DNA from: Bacillota bacterium
GTDB taxonomy: Bacteria > Bacillota > Sulfobacillia > Sulfobacillales > JAIMBI01
Direction of reading: 5' to 3'
DNA: 42,207 bases
Assembly (NCBI GenBank): GCA_021846505.1
Contig: JAJZWV010000033.1
Span: 1-42,207 of the forward strand
This document shows, one piece after another, positions 24,429 through 37,629 of the stretch. Position numbers and translations under genes: made by a program. Position 1 is the first letter of the stretch. The number at the start of each line of letters is the position of its first letter. The notes under the pieces were generated by a model that was given only the letters and a program-made list of their open reading frames with translations, was not told the origin of the DNA and made no database searches.

Positions 24429-24458
24429 ATTATAGTGGTCTGGCCACGCGCGAAGCAA
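24429..24458 (-). promoter_or_regulatory. Promoter of oppD-oppF
   Basis: On the minus strand a consensus TATAAT (24434-24429) is preceded, with an 18-base spacer, by TTGCTT (24458-24453). The leader to the oppD start is about 60 bases. Confidence 0.6.
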
Positions 24459-24503
24459 TGGCAAACCCATCCGTGCCGGATTGGCCAACAGCCGCCCGCA
24501 CTC

Positions 24504-28636
<4,133 letters not shown>

Positions 28637-28656
28637 GGCCCGTCCCCCCGGGGACA

Positions 28657-28685
28657 ATTATACCGTGACTGGGGCCCCGGCGACA
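28657..28685 (-). promoter_or_regulatory. Candidate promoter of pcrA-ligA
   Basis: A consensus TATAAT lies at 28662-28657 on the minus strand. At 17 bases upstream the hexamer is TGTCGC (28685-28680), a poor -35. The predicted start, near 28650, would leave a leader of only about 14 bases, just enough for the Shine-Dalgarno site. Confidence 0.45.
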
Positions 28686-28718
28686 TCAAACCCCGACCCC
28701 TAGGGCGGCCGGAGGTCC

Positions 28719-29363
28719 CTAGGAGCCGCCGCCACTGCGGGATGAGCTGCCACCGCGAGAGCCGCCTCCGCTGGACCCGCCTCCGCTGGATCCGCCCCCC
28801 GACGATGACCCCGAGTGGCCTGAGCTGGAGGACGACGAGCTAGACGAAGACGAGCTGACCATTTTCATCAGCTCCTGCTTGACCATCATGGCCAGCTCCG
28901 CGGTCATGGTGGGGGAAGCCATCACTTTCTTCACCTCCGTCTGTACCAGCATCGACCCCATCGGCGACGACAGCGCCAGCGAGACGGCATCGGCCAGGGT
29001 CTTTTCCCCCTCGGGGGTCAGGAGTGCTGCCTTCATCTGGCCGGACGCCAGGGTTTCTGCAATGAACCGCTGCATTTTCGGCGTTTCCAGCTCGTCGCGG
29101 ACAGCCTGCTGCATCGCTAGGCTGGGGCCCCTGCTGCTGGATCCGCCCCTGGATCCCCCACTCCCAGAAGACCCGCCGCCAGATGAACCCCCAGACGATC
29201 CGCCGCTGGATCCTCCCCCGGTGGTGCCATGCTGCGGTGCTGCCGAGCCACCCACCGAACAGCTGACCAGGGTGAGGCCCAGCACCAAAAACAAGGTGGC
29301 TACCAGCAAGCCGGCCGCGCGGACCCTGAGAGGTCGGCGCCTCTCTGCTCCGCCAATCGCCAC
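28719..29363 (-). CDS. Ser/Gly-rich lipoprotein with GerD-like helical core
   Basis: The 214-residue protein has a lipoprotein signal (hydrophobic 16-33, lipobox LTLVSC with Cys35). A Ser/Gly linker follows (about 49-80), then a helical core and a second Ser/Gly region with a run of Ser. The core contains DELETPKMQRFIAETLASGQ, LLTPEGEKTLADAV and VKKVMASPTMTAELAMMVKQ. These repeat a pattern of 'xxP-x-h-x-x-h' helices like that of the spore germination lipoprotein GerD. The likeness is in pattern and length rather than in clear identity, so I do not assign the name. A stem (GCCACCC/GGGTGGC) overlaps its Shine-Dalgarno region, GGGAGGGG before GTG 29363. It lies 41 bases after purD, with no strong terminator between, and before the pcrA promoter. 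Confidence 0.6.
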   Translation of the reverse strand: MAIGGAERRRPLRVRAAGLLVATLFLVLGLTLVSCSVGGSAAPQHGTTGGGSSGGSSGGSSGGGSSGSGGSRGGSSSRGPSLAMQQAVRDELETPKMQRFIAETLASGQMKAALLTPEGEKTLADAVSLALSSPMGSMLVQTEVKKVMASPTMTAELAMMVKQELMKMVSSSSSSSSSSSSGHSGSSSGGGSSGGGSSGGGSRGGSSSRSGGGS

Positions 29364-29404
29364 GCGCCACCCCTCCCATCACAGGGTGGCCGAGTCGCGG
29401 CACG

Positions 29405-30664
29405 CTACGAGTGGCAATACTCGGCAGCAATGTCGGCACGAACCATCATGCCGGGAAACTGCACCCCAGCCACTTCCGCGTACGCCCGCTGGCGCGCTTG
29501 CGCCGCGTCAGCTGCCGAGGCAACCGCAGCCAGGGTCCGCCCTCCGCCAGACACGACGCGGCCATCGGCCAACCGGCGGGTGCCGGCGTGCAGCATGACC
29601 ACTCCATCGCCCAGAGGCCCATAGGTCACCGGCGCGCCCGGCTCAGAGCGCTCAGGATAGCCGGCTGCGGCCATCACCACCGCTACCGCTGCACCTGCCG
29701 AGGCCAGCGGTCGGTGCGGCAGTTCACCGTTCGCTGCGCCCACCCAGTAGGGCGCCAAATCGTCCGTCACGAGTGCCAAGGCCACGGCCGCCTCCGGGTC
29801 CCCCAGGCGGGCGTTCCACTCCAGCACGCGCGGCCCATCCGGGGTCATCATCAGGCCAGCGTACAGCACGCCCTGGAACGGGCGCCCTTCCCGCGCCAGC
29901 TCCGCCAGAATGGGCTCGAACACCTGGTACGACAGCCAGTCCGCCAACGTCGGCGTCCAGAGGGCATGCGGGCCGACGGCTCCCATGCCGCCCGTGTTGG
30001 GCCCCTGGCCGCCGTCTGCCAGTCGCTTGTAGTCCTGAGTGGCCGGCAGCCACGTCAGCCGGCGCCCATCGGTGATGGCCATGGCTGACAGCTCAGGACC
30101 CTCCAAGCACTCCTCCAGCAGCACGCGGTCGGCCGCCGCGCCAAAGCGCCGGCCTTCCATCATCTGCCGCACGGCAGCGCGCCCTGCCGCCGGATCGTCC
30201 GCCATGATGACGCCCTTGCCGGCCGCCAGCCCATCGGCCTTCACGACCACGGGCCCCGACCATCGGTCCAGCACCCGGTCCGCGTCCGCCAGCGACGGTA
30301 CGGTCACCGACCGGGCGGTGGGCACACCCAGCCGCTGCATCAGCGCCTTGGTGTCGGCCTTGCTGCTTTCTAGGCGCGCCGCCGCTCGGGACGGGCCGCA
30401 CACCAAGAGCCCCTCGCTGCGGAGATGATCCGCCCATCCCGCCGCCAGCGGCCCTTCGGGGCCAATCAGCACCAGCGCGTCCAAGTCGCGAGCCAGGGCG
30501 GCCGCCGCCGCGGCGTCGGACAGCGCCACGCACTCCGCCTCCTCCGCTATGCCGGCATTGCCGGGCGCGGCCACCACCCGACCCACCAGGGGACTCCGCT
30601 GCAGGGAGCGAACCAGCGCATGCTCGCGAAACCCACCGCCCACCACCAATGCGTTCACCGCCAT
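29405..30664 (-). CDS. purD: Phosphoribosylamine-glycine ligase
   Basis: A 419-residue ATP-grasp enzyme forming GAR from phosphoribosylamine, glycine and ATP, the second step of purine synthesis. The N-terminal VVGGGFREHALVRSL corresponds to the family's G-x-G-G-R-E-H-A, with Phe in place of Gly. PVVVKADGLAAGKGVIM is the ATP-grasp loop, LPATQDYKRLADGGQGPNTG binds phosphate and VLEWNARLGDPEAAV holds metal ligands (usually EFNxRFGDPE). It is the last gene of the pur operon, 22 bases after purH. ATG 30664 is the natural start. Confidence 0.95.
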   Translation of the reverse strand: MAVNALVVGGGFREHALVRSLQRSPLVGRVVAAPGNAGIAEEAECVALSDAAAAAALARDLDALVLIGPEGPLAAGWADHLRSEGLLVCGPSRAAARLESSKADTKALMQRLGVPTARSVTVPSLADADRVLDRWSGPVVVKADGLAAGKGVIMADDPAAGRAAVRQMMEGRRFGAAADRVLLEECLEGPELSAMAITDGRRLTWLPATQDYKRLADGGQGPNTGGMGAVGPHALWTPTLADWLSYQVFEPILAELAREGRPFQGVLYAGLMMTPDGPRVLEWNARLGDPEAAVALALVTDDLAPYWVGAANGELPHRPLASAGAAVAVVMAAAGYPERSEPGAPVTYGPLGDGVVMLHAGTRRLADGRVVSGGGRTLAAVASAADAAQARQRAYAEVAGVQFPGMMVRADIAAEYCHS

Positions 30665-30686
30665 CGCCCCTTTCCTGCCGGACCTG

Positions 30687-32195
30687 TCAGTGCCGAAAGT
30701 GGCGCTCGCCCGTGAACCACAGGGTGAGGCCAGCCGCCTCGGCGGCCTCGATCACCGCAGCGTCCCTCACCGAGCCTCCTGGCGAGGCCGCCGCCCGGAC
30801 GTGCGCTGCGGCCAGCGCGGCGACCGTGTCGGGGAAAAAGAAGGCGTCGGAAGCCAGCACGGCGCCTTCGGCTTGCTCACCGGCCCGCTGAATCGCCTGG
30901 TGCACCGCGTCAATCCGGTTCGTCTGCCCCTGGCCCAATCCCACCGTGGCCCCCTCCCGCACCAGCACCACGGCGTTGGACTTGGCGTGCTGGGCCACGA
31001 TCCAGGCCAGCTCCAAATCGCTGCCGGGGCGTGGATCCTGACCGGCCACGCGATTCCAGGTGGAGGCGGCGGCCAGGCGCCGGTCCGGCTCCTGCACCAG
31101 CAAGGCACCCGCCACGCTCCGCACCTCTCGGCCCCACACCCCCGCCCCGGCGGGCGCGCCAGCTTCCAGCACACGCAAGTTTTTCTTCGCGGCCAAAATC
31201 CCCCGGGCCGCTGCGGACACCTCTGGCGCCACTACGACTTCCAGAAATCCGCCCCCCACCAGCGCCTCGGCCGCTTCGGCATCCAGACCTTGGTTGAACG
31301 CCACAATGCCGCCAAAGATGGAGACGGGATCAGCGGATTGGACTCGCTTCCACGCCAGCGCCGCCGTGGGCGCCAGCGCGACCCCGCAGGGCATCTGGTG
31401 CTTCAGCCCGACCGCCCCCGGCGCGGGCAAGTCCCATGCCAGCCGCCAGGCCGCCTCGACATCCGCCCAGTTGTTGTAAGACAGCGCCTTGCCCTGCAGC
31501 GGCGGAGCGGCGCCCCAGCTCAAGGGCCCCGGCACTTGGTACACAGCGGCCGCCTGATGAGGATTTTCGCCGTACCGCAGGTACCCCGCTCGGTCGCCGG
31601 TGACCGTCAGCCGCTCGGGCCAGTCGGGCCCGGCCCACCCCGTGAACACGTGCGCAATATCCGCGTCGTAGGCGGCCACCAGCCGAAACGCAAAGGCGGC
31701 TAACTCGCGGCGGTAGTTTTGGTCCCAGGCCGCCAATCCGCGTGCCTGGGCGTCCTGATACTGCTCCGGGTCCGAAAGCACCGCGACCCGTGCAAAATTT
31801 TTGGCGGCCGCCCGCAGCAGGCTCACCCCGCCAATATCCACCTGCTCCACCAGATCCGAAGAGCCACGCCCTTCCCGCCATGCTTGGCGAAATGGGTAGA
31901 GGTTCGCCACCACAATATCCAGCGGGAGAATGCCGGCGGACTCCAGCTCGCGGGTATGACCCGGACTGCCGTCGGCCAGCAGTCCTCCAAAAATCGCGGG
32001 GTGAAGCGTTTTGACGCGGCCGCCCAGCAGTGCCCCAAACCCAGTGAGGGACTCTGTGTCCTCGGCCGCCAGCCCCGCTGCCGCCAGGTGTGCGTGAGTG
32101 CCGCCCGTGGCCACGAGCTCCACGCCTTGGCTCGCCAGCCACGTGGCCAATGAAATCAGGCCGGTTTTGTCGTAGGTGCTAATCAGTGCTCGCAT
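30687..32195 (-). CDS. purH: Bifunctional AICAR transformylase / IMP cyclohydrolase
   Basis: The 502-residue enzyme carries out the last two steps to IMP. The N-terminal IMP cyclohydrolase domain shows LISTYDKTGLISLATWL and VATGGTHAHL. The AICAR transformylase domain has RYGENPHQAAAVYQ, KHQMPCGVAL with the catalytic Lys265-His266, and FGGIVAFNQG. The usual KHxNPCG has Met268 in place of Asn, a mild deviation near the active site. SDAFFFPDTV and the closing GERHFRH are normal. GGGAGG precedes ATG 32195. The start lies within the last codons of purN, an overlap of 13 bases. Confidence 0.95.
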   Translation of the reverse strand: MRALISTYDKTGLISLATWLASQGVELVATGGTHAHLAAAGLAAEDTESLTGFGALLGGRVKTLHPAIFGGLLADGSPGHTRELESAGILPLDIVVANLYPFRQAWREGRGSSDLVEQVDIGGVSLLRAAAKNFARVAVLSDPEQYQDAQARGLAAWDQNYRRELAAFAFRLVAAYDADIAHVFTGWAGPDWPERLTVTGDRAGYLRYGENPHQAAAVYQVPGPLSWGAAPPLQGKALSYNNWADVEAAWRLAWDLPAPGAVGLKHQMPCGVALAPTAALAWKRVQSADPVSIFGGIVAFNQGLDAEAAEALVGGGFLEVVVAPEVSAAARGILAAKKNLRVLEAGAPAGAGVWGREVRSVAGALLVQEPDRRLAAASTWNRVAGQDPRPGSDLELAWIVAQHAKSNAVVLVREGATVGLGQGQTNRIDAVHQAIQRAGEQAEGAVLASDAFFFPDTVAALAAAHVRAAASPGGSVRDAAVIEAAEAAGLTLWFTGERHFRH

Positions 32196-32884
32196 GGCGC
32201 TCGCCTCCCAACTTGGGTCGTGTCGGAACCAAAGCGGGGCTCGCTCTTGTCAGGAGCCCCACGACGTGTCCCGCCTGGAGGGGCGCAGACTCCTGCCGAT
32301 GTTTGCCGCCACCTCACCTGGCGCCCGCGCACCTCGAGCCGCCCTTCGTCCAGCGCCCAGGCCGCCGCCGGCAGCAGCCGGTGCTCCACGGCCTGCACGC
32401 GCGCGCCCAGCGTGTCCGCAGTGTCGCCGGGGAGTACGGGCACCGGCTCCTGGGCCACGATGGGACCAGAGTCCAGCCCCGCGTCGACCAAGTGCACGGT
32501 GACGCCCGTCACCTTCACGCCATGGGCCAGTGCCTGCTCCAGCGCGTGCAGGCCAGGGAACGCCGGCAGGAGCGAGGGATGCACGTTCAGAATCCGCCCC
32601 ACATACCGGTCCACCACCGGCGCGCGCAGGATGCGCAGGTAGCCCGCGGCCGCCACAGCTTCAATGCCAGCCGCCTCCAGCCACTCTGCCAGCGTGCGGT
32701 CAAGCGCCACCGGCCCCTCATCCTTCCGGGGCAGCAGCACGCGCGCGGGCACTCCCGCCCGCGCGGCTATGTCCAGCGCACCCACCCGAGCGCGATGGCT
32801 CACCACCAGGCGCACATCCAATCCCGACTCCAGCAGCGCCGCCAGGTTGCTGCCGCGGCCCCCGACCAGCACCGCCCACTTCAT
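32183..32884 (-). CDS. purN: Phosphoribosylglycinamide formyltransferase, with C-terminal extension
   Basis: The enzyme transfers formyl from 10-formyl-tetrahydrofolate to GAR. Catalytic residues Asn100, His102 and Asp138 are seen in ILNVHPSLLPAFPGLHALEQ and HLVDAGLDSGPIV, and GGRGSNL (8-14) binds phosphate. The usual protein ends near EGRLEVRGRQVRW (residue 192). Here about 40 further residues follow, rich in Pro, Arg and Gly, and run into the purH start. That tail covers a hairpin at 32236-32260, so it may be translated intergenic DNA. ATG 32884 overlaps the purM stop (4 bases); a longer frame upstream lies inside purM. Confidence 0.93.
   Translation of the reverse strand: MKWAVLVGGRGSNLAALLESGLDVRLVVSHRARVGALDIAARAGVPARVLLPRKDEGPVALDRTLAEWLEAAGIEAVAAAGYLRILRAPVVDRYVGRILNVHPSLLPAFPGLHALEQALAHGVKVTGVTVHLVDAGLDSGPIVAQEPVPVLPGDTADTLGARVQAVEHRLLPAAAWALDEGRLEVRGRQVRWRQTSAGVCAPPGGTRRGAPDKSEPRFGSDTTQVGRRAPCEH
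32236..32260 (-). other. Intercistronic hairpin inside the purN 3' extension
   Basis: GGGGCTC and GAGCCCC form a perfect 7-bp stem with an 11-base loop, about 45 bases before the purH start. There is only a weak T-run after it on the minus strand. It could be a processing or attenuation element of the pur mRNA; function is not shown. Confidence 0.4.
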
Positions 32885-33921
32885 GCCCACACCACCCCGG
32901 GGGCGTCTGCCACGGTTCCCACCCGGTACACCGGCCAGCCGGCGGGCGCCAGGTGCGCCCGCACTGCGGGCTCCCACTCGGGAGCGACCACCAAGGCAAA
33001 GCCCACGCCCAAGTTGAACACCCGCCCCATCTCGGGTGCGTCCAGCTGGGCCAACTCCCCAAACGCGGCCATCTCGGGCGGCCGCGGCCAATCCACCGGC
33101 CCCAGCACCGCCCCGCGGCCGCCGAGCACCCGCGGCAAATTCTCTGTGAGGCCGCCGCCTGTGATGTGCGCCATCGCGGCGACGGGGCACTCCCTCAGCA
33201 AGCTCAGCACCGGCCGCACATAAATGCGCGTGGGCTCCAAGAGCGCCTCGCCCCATGACCGCGCATCGCCGGGCACCGGATCTGCATACGAGACGCCCCG
33301 CTCCGCCAGCACGTGCCGCAGCAGGCTGTACCCGTTGGCATGAAAGCCGCTGGAGGCAATCCCCAAAATCGCCATGCCCGCTTGAACAGGGGGGGCTGGG
33401 ATGCGGTCGGGCATCAGCCGCCCCACGGCCGTGCCGGCTAAGTCCGCCACACCGGGCGCGTAGGCGCCAGGCATCTCCGCCGTCTCTCCGCCCAGCAGCG
33501 CACACCCGGCCAGCAGGCACCCCCGATCGACGCCGGCCACCACCACTTCGGCCCACGCGGGATCCAAGGCGCCGGTCGCGAGGTAGTCCAAGAAGAAGAG
33601 AGGTTCGGCGCCCGCCGTGAGGACGTCATTGACCGACATCGCCACCAAGTCCACACCCACGCCGCTCCACTGATTGAGCGCCGCCGCCACCAGCACTTTG
33701 GTGCCTACGCCATCCGTGCCGGCAATGAGCGTGGGGCCCTCCGGCAGGCGAAACGCGCCGTAAAACCCTCCCACCCCCTCCAGCACTTCGGGGCGCGTGG
33801 CAGGTGAGCGCATGACGCGCCGGTAGCGGGATACCGCCTCGCTGCCCGCATCGATGTGCACCCCCGCCCGGTCATAGTGCGGCGATTGGTCCCGGCGCTG
33901 TCCGCCGGAGCTTGGCCTCAC
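32881..33921 (-). CDS. purM: Phosphoribosylformylglycinamidine cyclo-ligase (AIR synthetase)
   Basis: A 346-residue enzyme closing the imidazole ring with ATP. The start region HYDRAGVHIDAGSEAVSRYR is the family's Y-x-x-A-G-V-D-I-x-A-G block. LIAGTDGVGTKVLVA, DLVAMSVNDVLTAGAEPLFF, CALLGGETAEMPGAY and HITGGGLTENLPRVL are classic PurM motifs, and GFHANGYSLLR is also present. The start GTG 33921 overlaps the purF stop (GTGA); the end overlaps the purN start. Confidence 0.96.
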   Translation of the reverse strand: MRPSSGGQRRDQSPHYDRAGVHIDAGSEAVSRYRRVMRSPATRPEVLEGVGGFYGAFRLPEGPTLIAGTDGVGTKVLVAAALNQWSGVGVDLVAMSVNDVLTAGAEPLFFLDYLATGALDPAWAEVVVAGVDRGCLLAGCALLGGETAEMPGAYAPGVADLAGTAVGRLMPDRIPAPPVQAGMAILGIASSGFHANGYSLLRHVLAERGVSYADPVPGDARSWGEALLEPTRIYVRPVLSLLRECPVAAMAHITGGGLTENLPRVLGGRGAVLGPVDWPRPPEMAAFGELAQLDAPEMGRVFNLGVGFALVVAPEWEPAVRAHLAPAGWPVYRVGTVADAPGVVWA

Positions 33922-35402
33922 GGCAAACCTCCCTCAACCGGTGCCAACTCCTCCTCTGGCGGGATGGGAACCGGGTAGCCGGCCCCAAAGCAGGCCAGAC
34001 ACCATTCCCCCTGACCGGGCAGCGCCGCCTGCAGCCCGGCCTGCGACAGGTACCCTAAGCTGTCGGCGCCAATGCGCTTTAGCAGCTCGGGCCGCGACAG
34101 GCTGGCGGCCGCGAGCTCCCGCGAGCGGCTGGTGTCGATCCCGTAGTGGCACGGATGCGTGTAGGGCGGTGAGGCGATGCGCATGTGGACGGCCTGCGCC
34201 CCGGCCTGGCGCAGCAGCTGCACCAGGCGGGCCGCCGTGGTGCCGCGCACGAGGGAGTCATCCACCAGCACCACCCGCCGCCCCGCCACCACATCTTCCA
34301 CCGCCGACAGCTTCAGGGCGACGCTGTCCGTCCGCCCATTTTGGTTGGGCACAATGAACGTGCGCCCTACATAGCGATTTTTCACCAAGCCGAAATCCAG
34401 CGGCAGTCCGGCCGCTTCGGCGTACCCCATGGCGGCGGGCAGGCTGGAGTCGGGCACGCCCACGACGACATCGGCGTCGGCCGGCTGCTCTTCCCACAGC
34501 TGGCGGCCCAGCGCGCGCCGGGTGCGGTGCACACTTTGGCCGTGCGAGCGGGAGTCCGGCCGCGAAAAATACACCAGCTCAAACGCGCAAGGCGTGGGGC
34601 CGGCGGGCAGTGGTCCCCACGGCCGCCGCGTCGACAGCCCCTGCTCGCCAACCACCAGCATCTCTCCGGGATCCACATCGCGCAGATAGTCCGCGCCCAT
34701 GGCGTCGAGGCCGGCGGTCTCGGACGCCACCACCACACCGCCGCCGCGGGTGCCCACCACCAGCGGGCGGATCCCGTGGGGATCGCGCAGCGCCACCAGC
34801 GACGTGGGCGTCAGCACCACATACGCAAAGCCCCCCACCAGCTGGTGCGCGCCGCCTTCGAGCGCGGTGAGCCACCGCTGGGCCACCCCGTGCGCCACCA
34901 GATGCGCCAGCACTTCACTGTCCGAGCTGGTTTGAAAGATCGCGCCGCGGGCCTCCAAGGTGCGACGCAGCCCCGCGTGATTGGTCAGGTTGCCGTTGTG
35001 CGCCAAGGCCATCGGGCCAAAGCGCGATCGCATCAAGAGCGGCTGGGCATTATCCAACGACGAGGTGCCGGTGGTGGAATACCGCACATGGCCGATGGCC
35101 AGGCGGGCATCAGGCGGGCCCGGCTCGGTCAGCACTTCCGAAACCAGTCCCATGCCCTTGTCCACCAGAATATCTCGGCCGGAGGCCGCCACGTAGGCCC
35201 GCCCCGCGCTTTCCTGCCCCCGGTGCTGCAGGGCAAACAAGCCGCGATAGGTCAGCTGGGCAGCGTCCGCCACGTTGAACAAGCCCACCACGCCGCACTC
35301 CTCGCGCGGTCGGTCATCCACATCGCCCCGCCCGGGTCCGCCGCTGGCGGCGTCACTCCACTGCGCCGTGGCCCCCACCTCCGCTCCCCGCTCCCGGCTC
35401 AC
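33918..35402 (-). CDS. purF: Amidophosphoribosyltransferase (iron-sulfur type)
   Basis: The enzyme commits PRPP to purines by forming phosphoribosylamine from glutamine. A propeptide is removed to expose the catalytic Cys in REECGVVGLFN. IGHVRYSTTGTSSLDNAQPL and MALAHNGNLTN complete the Ntn glutaminase; the PRPP loop is VVLVDDSLVRGTTAARL. Cysteines in TPCAFELVYFSRPDS, HPCHYGIDT and CLACFGAGYP are those that hold the 4Fe-4S cluster in the Bacillus enzyme, so this is the oxygen-sensitive type. GTG 35402 gives 494 residues with Cys36 and a 50-base overlap on purL. A later GTG (35321) would give an eight-residue propeptide without overlap, closer to Bacillus; I cannot decide between them. Confidence 0.95.
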   Translation of the reverse strand: MSRERGAEVGATAQWSDAASGGPGRGDVDDRPREECGVVGLFNVADAAQLTYRGLFALQHRGQESAGRAYVAASGRDILVDKGMGLVSEVLTEPGPPDARLAIGHVRYSTTGTSSLDNAQPLLMRSRFGPMALAHNGNLTNHAGLRRTLEARGAIFQTSSDSEVLAHLVAHGVAQRWLTALEGGAHQLVGGFAYVVLTPTSLVALRDPHGIRPLVVGTRGGGVVVASETAGLDAMGADYLRDVDPGEMLVVGEQGLSTRRPWGPLPAGPTPCAFELVYFSRPDSRSHGQSVHRTRRALGRQLWEEQPADADVVVGVPDSSLPAAMGYAEAAGLPLDFGLVKNRYVGRTFIVPNQNGRTDSVALKLSAVEDVVAGRRVVLVDDSLVRGTTAARLVQLLRQAGAQAVHMRIASPPYTHPCHYGIDTSRSRELAAASLSRPELLKRIGADSLGYLSQAGLQAALPGQGEWCLACFGAGYPVPIPPEEELAPVEGGLP

Positions 35403-37629
35403 CGGCCGCCATCTCCGGATCCAATCCTCGCCAGAGGCGCATCAGCTCGGACCGGTCCCAGGATGCGGCCCCTTCCACCCCCAAGTCGCATTGGAGCCGC
35501 GCCCCCGATGCCTCCACCCGGCCAATAGCGCGGCCGGGGACTCGCATCTCCGTGAGGTGCGCCGCCAGCCGTGGGGCATCCACCGGCCGCACCGCCACCA
35601 CCACCACGCCCGGATCCTCGCCAAACCACCATGGCACCCAGCCGCCGGGCGGCACTTCGCCCAGGCTCAGCTGCACCGCCAGGTCGGGGTGGGGGCTCGC
35701 GAGCCACATCTCCGTCACCGCCGCCGCGGTGCCGCCGCCACTCACGTCGTGCGCCGCCAGAATCCAGCCGGCGGCAATGCCGACAGCCACCACGCTCATC
35801 ACCCGGCGGGCCAGCGGCCAGTCGGGCGCCGCCGCCACCCCCACCTGCCCGTCCCCGGCGGCTAGGCGCCACACGCTGGCGCCCAAGTCTCCGACGGCGG
35901 CCCCCAGCCGCCACAGCTCCACGTCCGGCCCGGGCAGCGCCATCGGGGTAACCCGGTCGGGGTGCGGGTGCCGGCCCACCGCCCCAATAATGGCGGTGGG
36001 CCAAATGGATTCCACCCTCCCATCGGCTGTCCGGGTCTGGTTGTACAGCGACACATTGCCCCCCGTCACGGGCACGGCAAGCGCCTGCGCCCCCTCGGCC
36101 ACCCCCGCGACCAGCTCCAAAAGCTGGCGGTAGGTCGCCGGGTCGTCCGGGCTGCCAGCATTGATCCCGTCGGACAGCCCCAGCGGCTCGGCGCCCACCA
36201 CCACCAAATTCGCGACCGCCTCCAACACGGCGCGCTCACCGCCGGTCCACGCATCGCCGGCGGCCCATCGCGCCGGGCCGTCCACCACCACCGCCAGCCC
36301 GGCCTCCTCACCGTCCAGGCGCAGCACCGCGGCATCGGCGCCGGGCCCCACCACCGTGGCCGCCTTCACCATGGAGTCGTACTGGCGGTACACATGCGCG
36401 TGCGAGGCCACGTCGGGATGGCGCATGATTTGGCGCCACATCTCTCGAAGTTCCTCGGCAGTGCCCCGAGGCACCGACACCGGCTCGCCGCGCCTTCCGG
36501 CGGCGCGCTCGGGTCTCACCGCCTCGCGGAGCGGCACCCCATCGGTCAGCAGCGGCACGGGCAGGCTGGCCAGCGCCCGGCCGCCAGCCTGCACCACCAA
36601 CAGGCCATCCGCAGTGGCTCTCCCCACATCCCAGAGCGGCAGCTCCCACTGCCCGGCCACCGCGGCCACCGCCTCGATGTCCGCCGGTGCCACCGCCAGC
36701 AGCATGCGCTCCTGCGACTCCGACAGCATTATCTCGCCCGGCGTGAGGGCGGGCTCCCGGAGCCCTACCTGATCCACGTCGAGCACCACGCCCACCCGGC
36801 TTTGACTGGCCAGCTCGGCCACCGCCGACGACAGGCCGGAGGCTCCAAGATCCTGGACCGCGTGCACGCGGCCGGTGGCGAGGGCGGCCAGCACCGCCTC
36901 CACCAGGAGCTTGCCCGTCAACGGGTCGCCCACCTGCACCATCGGGCGCTGATCGGCCTCGCTCGGGTCCAGCGCCCGCGACGCCAGCCGGGATGCCCCC
37001 CCGATGCCGTCGCGGCCGGTCGCAGCGCCCAGCAGCAGCAGGTGGTCGCCGACGTGAGCCCCACTGGCATTAACCGCCGCCGATGGCGCCCGCTGGCCCA
37101 CGCACATCACATTCACCAGCGGGTTTTGCTCGTAGCCGGGGCCATAGGCCACCTCGCCGCCGACGGTGGGCACCCCGATAGCATTGCCATAGGCGGCAAT
37201 GCCCGACACCACCCCCGATTCCACGCGCGGGCGCTCGGGCCCGGTGCCAAACCGCAGCGAGTCCAGCAGGCAAATGGGCTCCGCACCCATGGCCAGCACA
37301 TCTCGAATGATGCCGCCCACACCCGTGGCGGCGCCGGAGAACGGCTCCACGAAGGACGGGTGGTTGTGCGACTCGACCTTGAACACGATTTCGCGGCGGT
37401 CACTGAAGCGGATGGCGCCGGCATTGTCGCCCGGCCCGGCCGCCAGGCGCTGCGCTAGGGCTGGGTCCGGGGCCAGCCAGCGCAGCGCCTGCTTGGAGGA
37501 CTTGTAGCTGCAGTGCTCGCTCCACAGAGCACCCACGATGGCCAGCTCCACGTCGCTCGGCTCCCGGCCGAGGGACGCCGCCAAATGGCGATATTCGCCC
37601 GGCGTGAGCCCCACATCGGCGGGCGTCAC
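35353..37629 (-). CDS. purL: Phosphoribosylformylglycinamidine synthase, large subunit PurL (small form)
   Basis: A 758-residue ATP-dependent synthetase turning FGAR into FGAM with ammonia from PurQ, in a complex that also needs PurS. ALWSEHCSYKSSKQAL, KVESHNHPSFVEPFSGAATG, GGIIRDVLAMGAEPI and GGEVAYGPGYEQNPLVNVMC are the family motifs. In the second half PVTGGNVSLYNQT and DVSGGGTAAAVTEM repeat the duplicated PurM-like fold. The length is that of the Gram-positive form without a glutaminase domain. GTG 37629 overlaps the purQ stop by 4 bases. A long in-frame extension upstream is not used. The C-terminus is a Gly-rich tail. Confidence 0.96.
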   Translation of the reverse strand: MTPADVGLTPGEYRHLAASLGREPSDVELAIVGALWSEHCSYKSSKQALRWLAPDPALAQRLAAGPGDNAGAIRFSDRREIVFKVESHNHPSFVEPFSGAATGVGGIIRDVLAMGAEPICLLDSLRFGTGPERPRVESGVVSGIAAYGNAIGVPTVGGEVAYGPGYEQNPLVNVMCVGQRAPSAAVNASGAHVGDHLLLLGAATGRDGIGGASRLASRALDPSEADQRPMVQVGDPLTGKLLVEAVLAALATGRVHAVQDLGASGLSSAVAELASQSRVGVVLDVDQVGLREPALTPGEIMLSESQERMLLAVAPADIEAVAAVAGQWELPLWDVGRATADGLLVVQAGGRALASLPVPLLTDGVPLREAVRPERAAGRRGEPVSVPRGTAEELREMWRQIMRHPDVASHAHVYRQYDSMVKAATVVGPGADAAVLRLDGEEAGLAVVVDGPARWAAGDAWTGGERAVLEAVANLVVVGAEPLGLSDGINAGSPDDPATYRQLLELVAGVAEGAQALAVPVTGGNVSLYNQTRTADGRVESIWPTAIIGAVGRHPHPDRVTPMALPGPDVELWRLGAAVGDLGASVWRLAAGDGQVGVAAAPDWPLARRVMSVVAVGIAAGWILAAHDVSGGGTAAAVTEMWLASPHPDLAVQLSLGEVPPGGWVPWWFGEDPGVVVVAVRPVDAPRLAAHLTEMRVPGRAIGRVEASGARLQCDLGVEGAASWDRSELMRLWRGLDPEMAAGEPGAGSGGGGHGAVE

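Noticed and set aside
28686-28720. CCTAGGG...CCCTAGG inverted repeat after the GerD-like gene as a terminator
   Set aside because: Short arms and no T-run on the transcribed strand.
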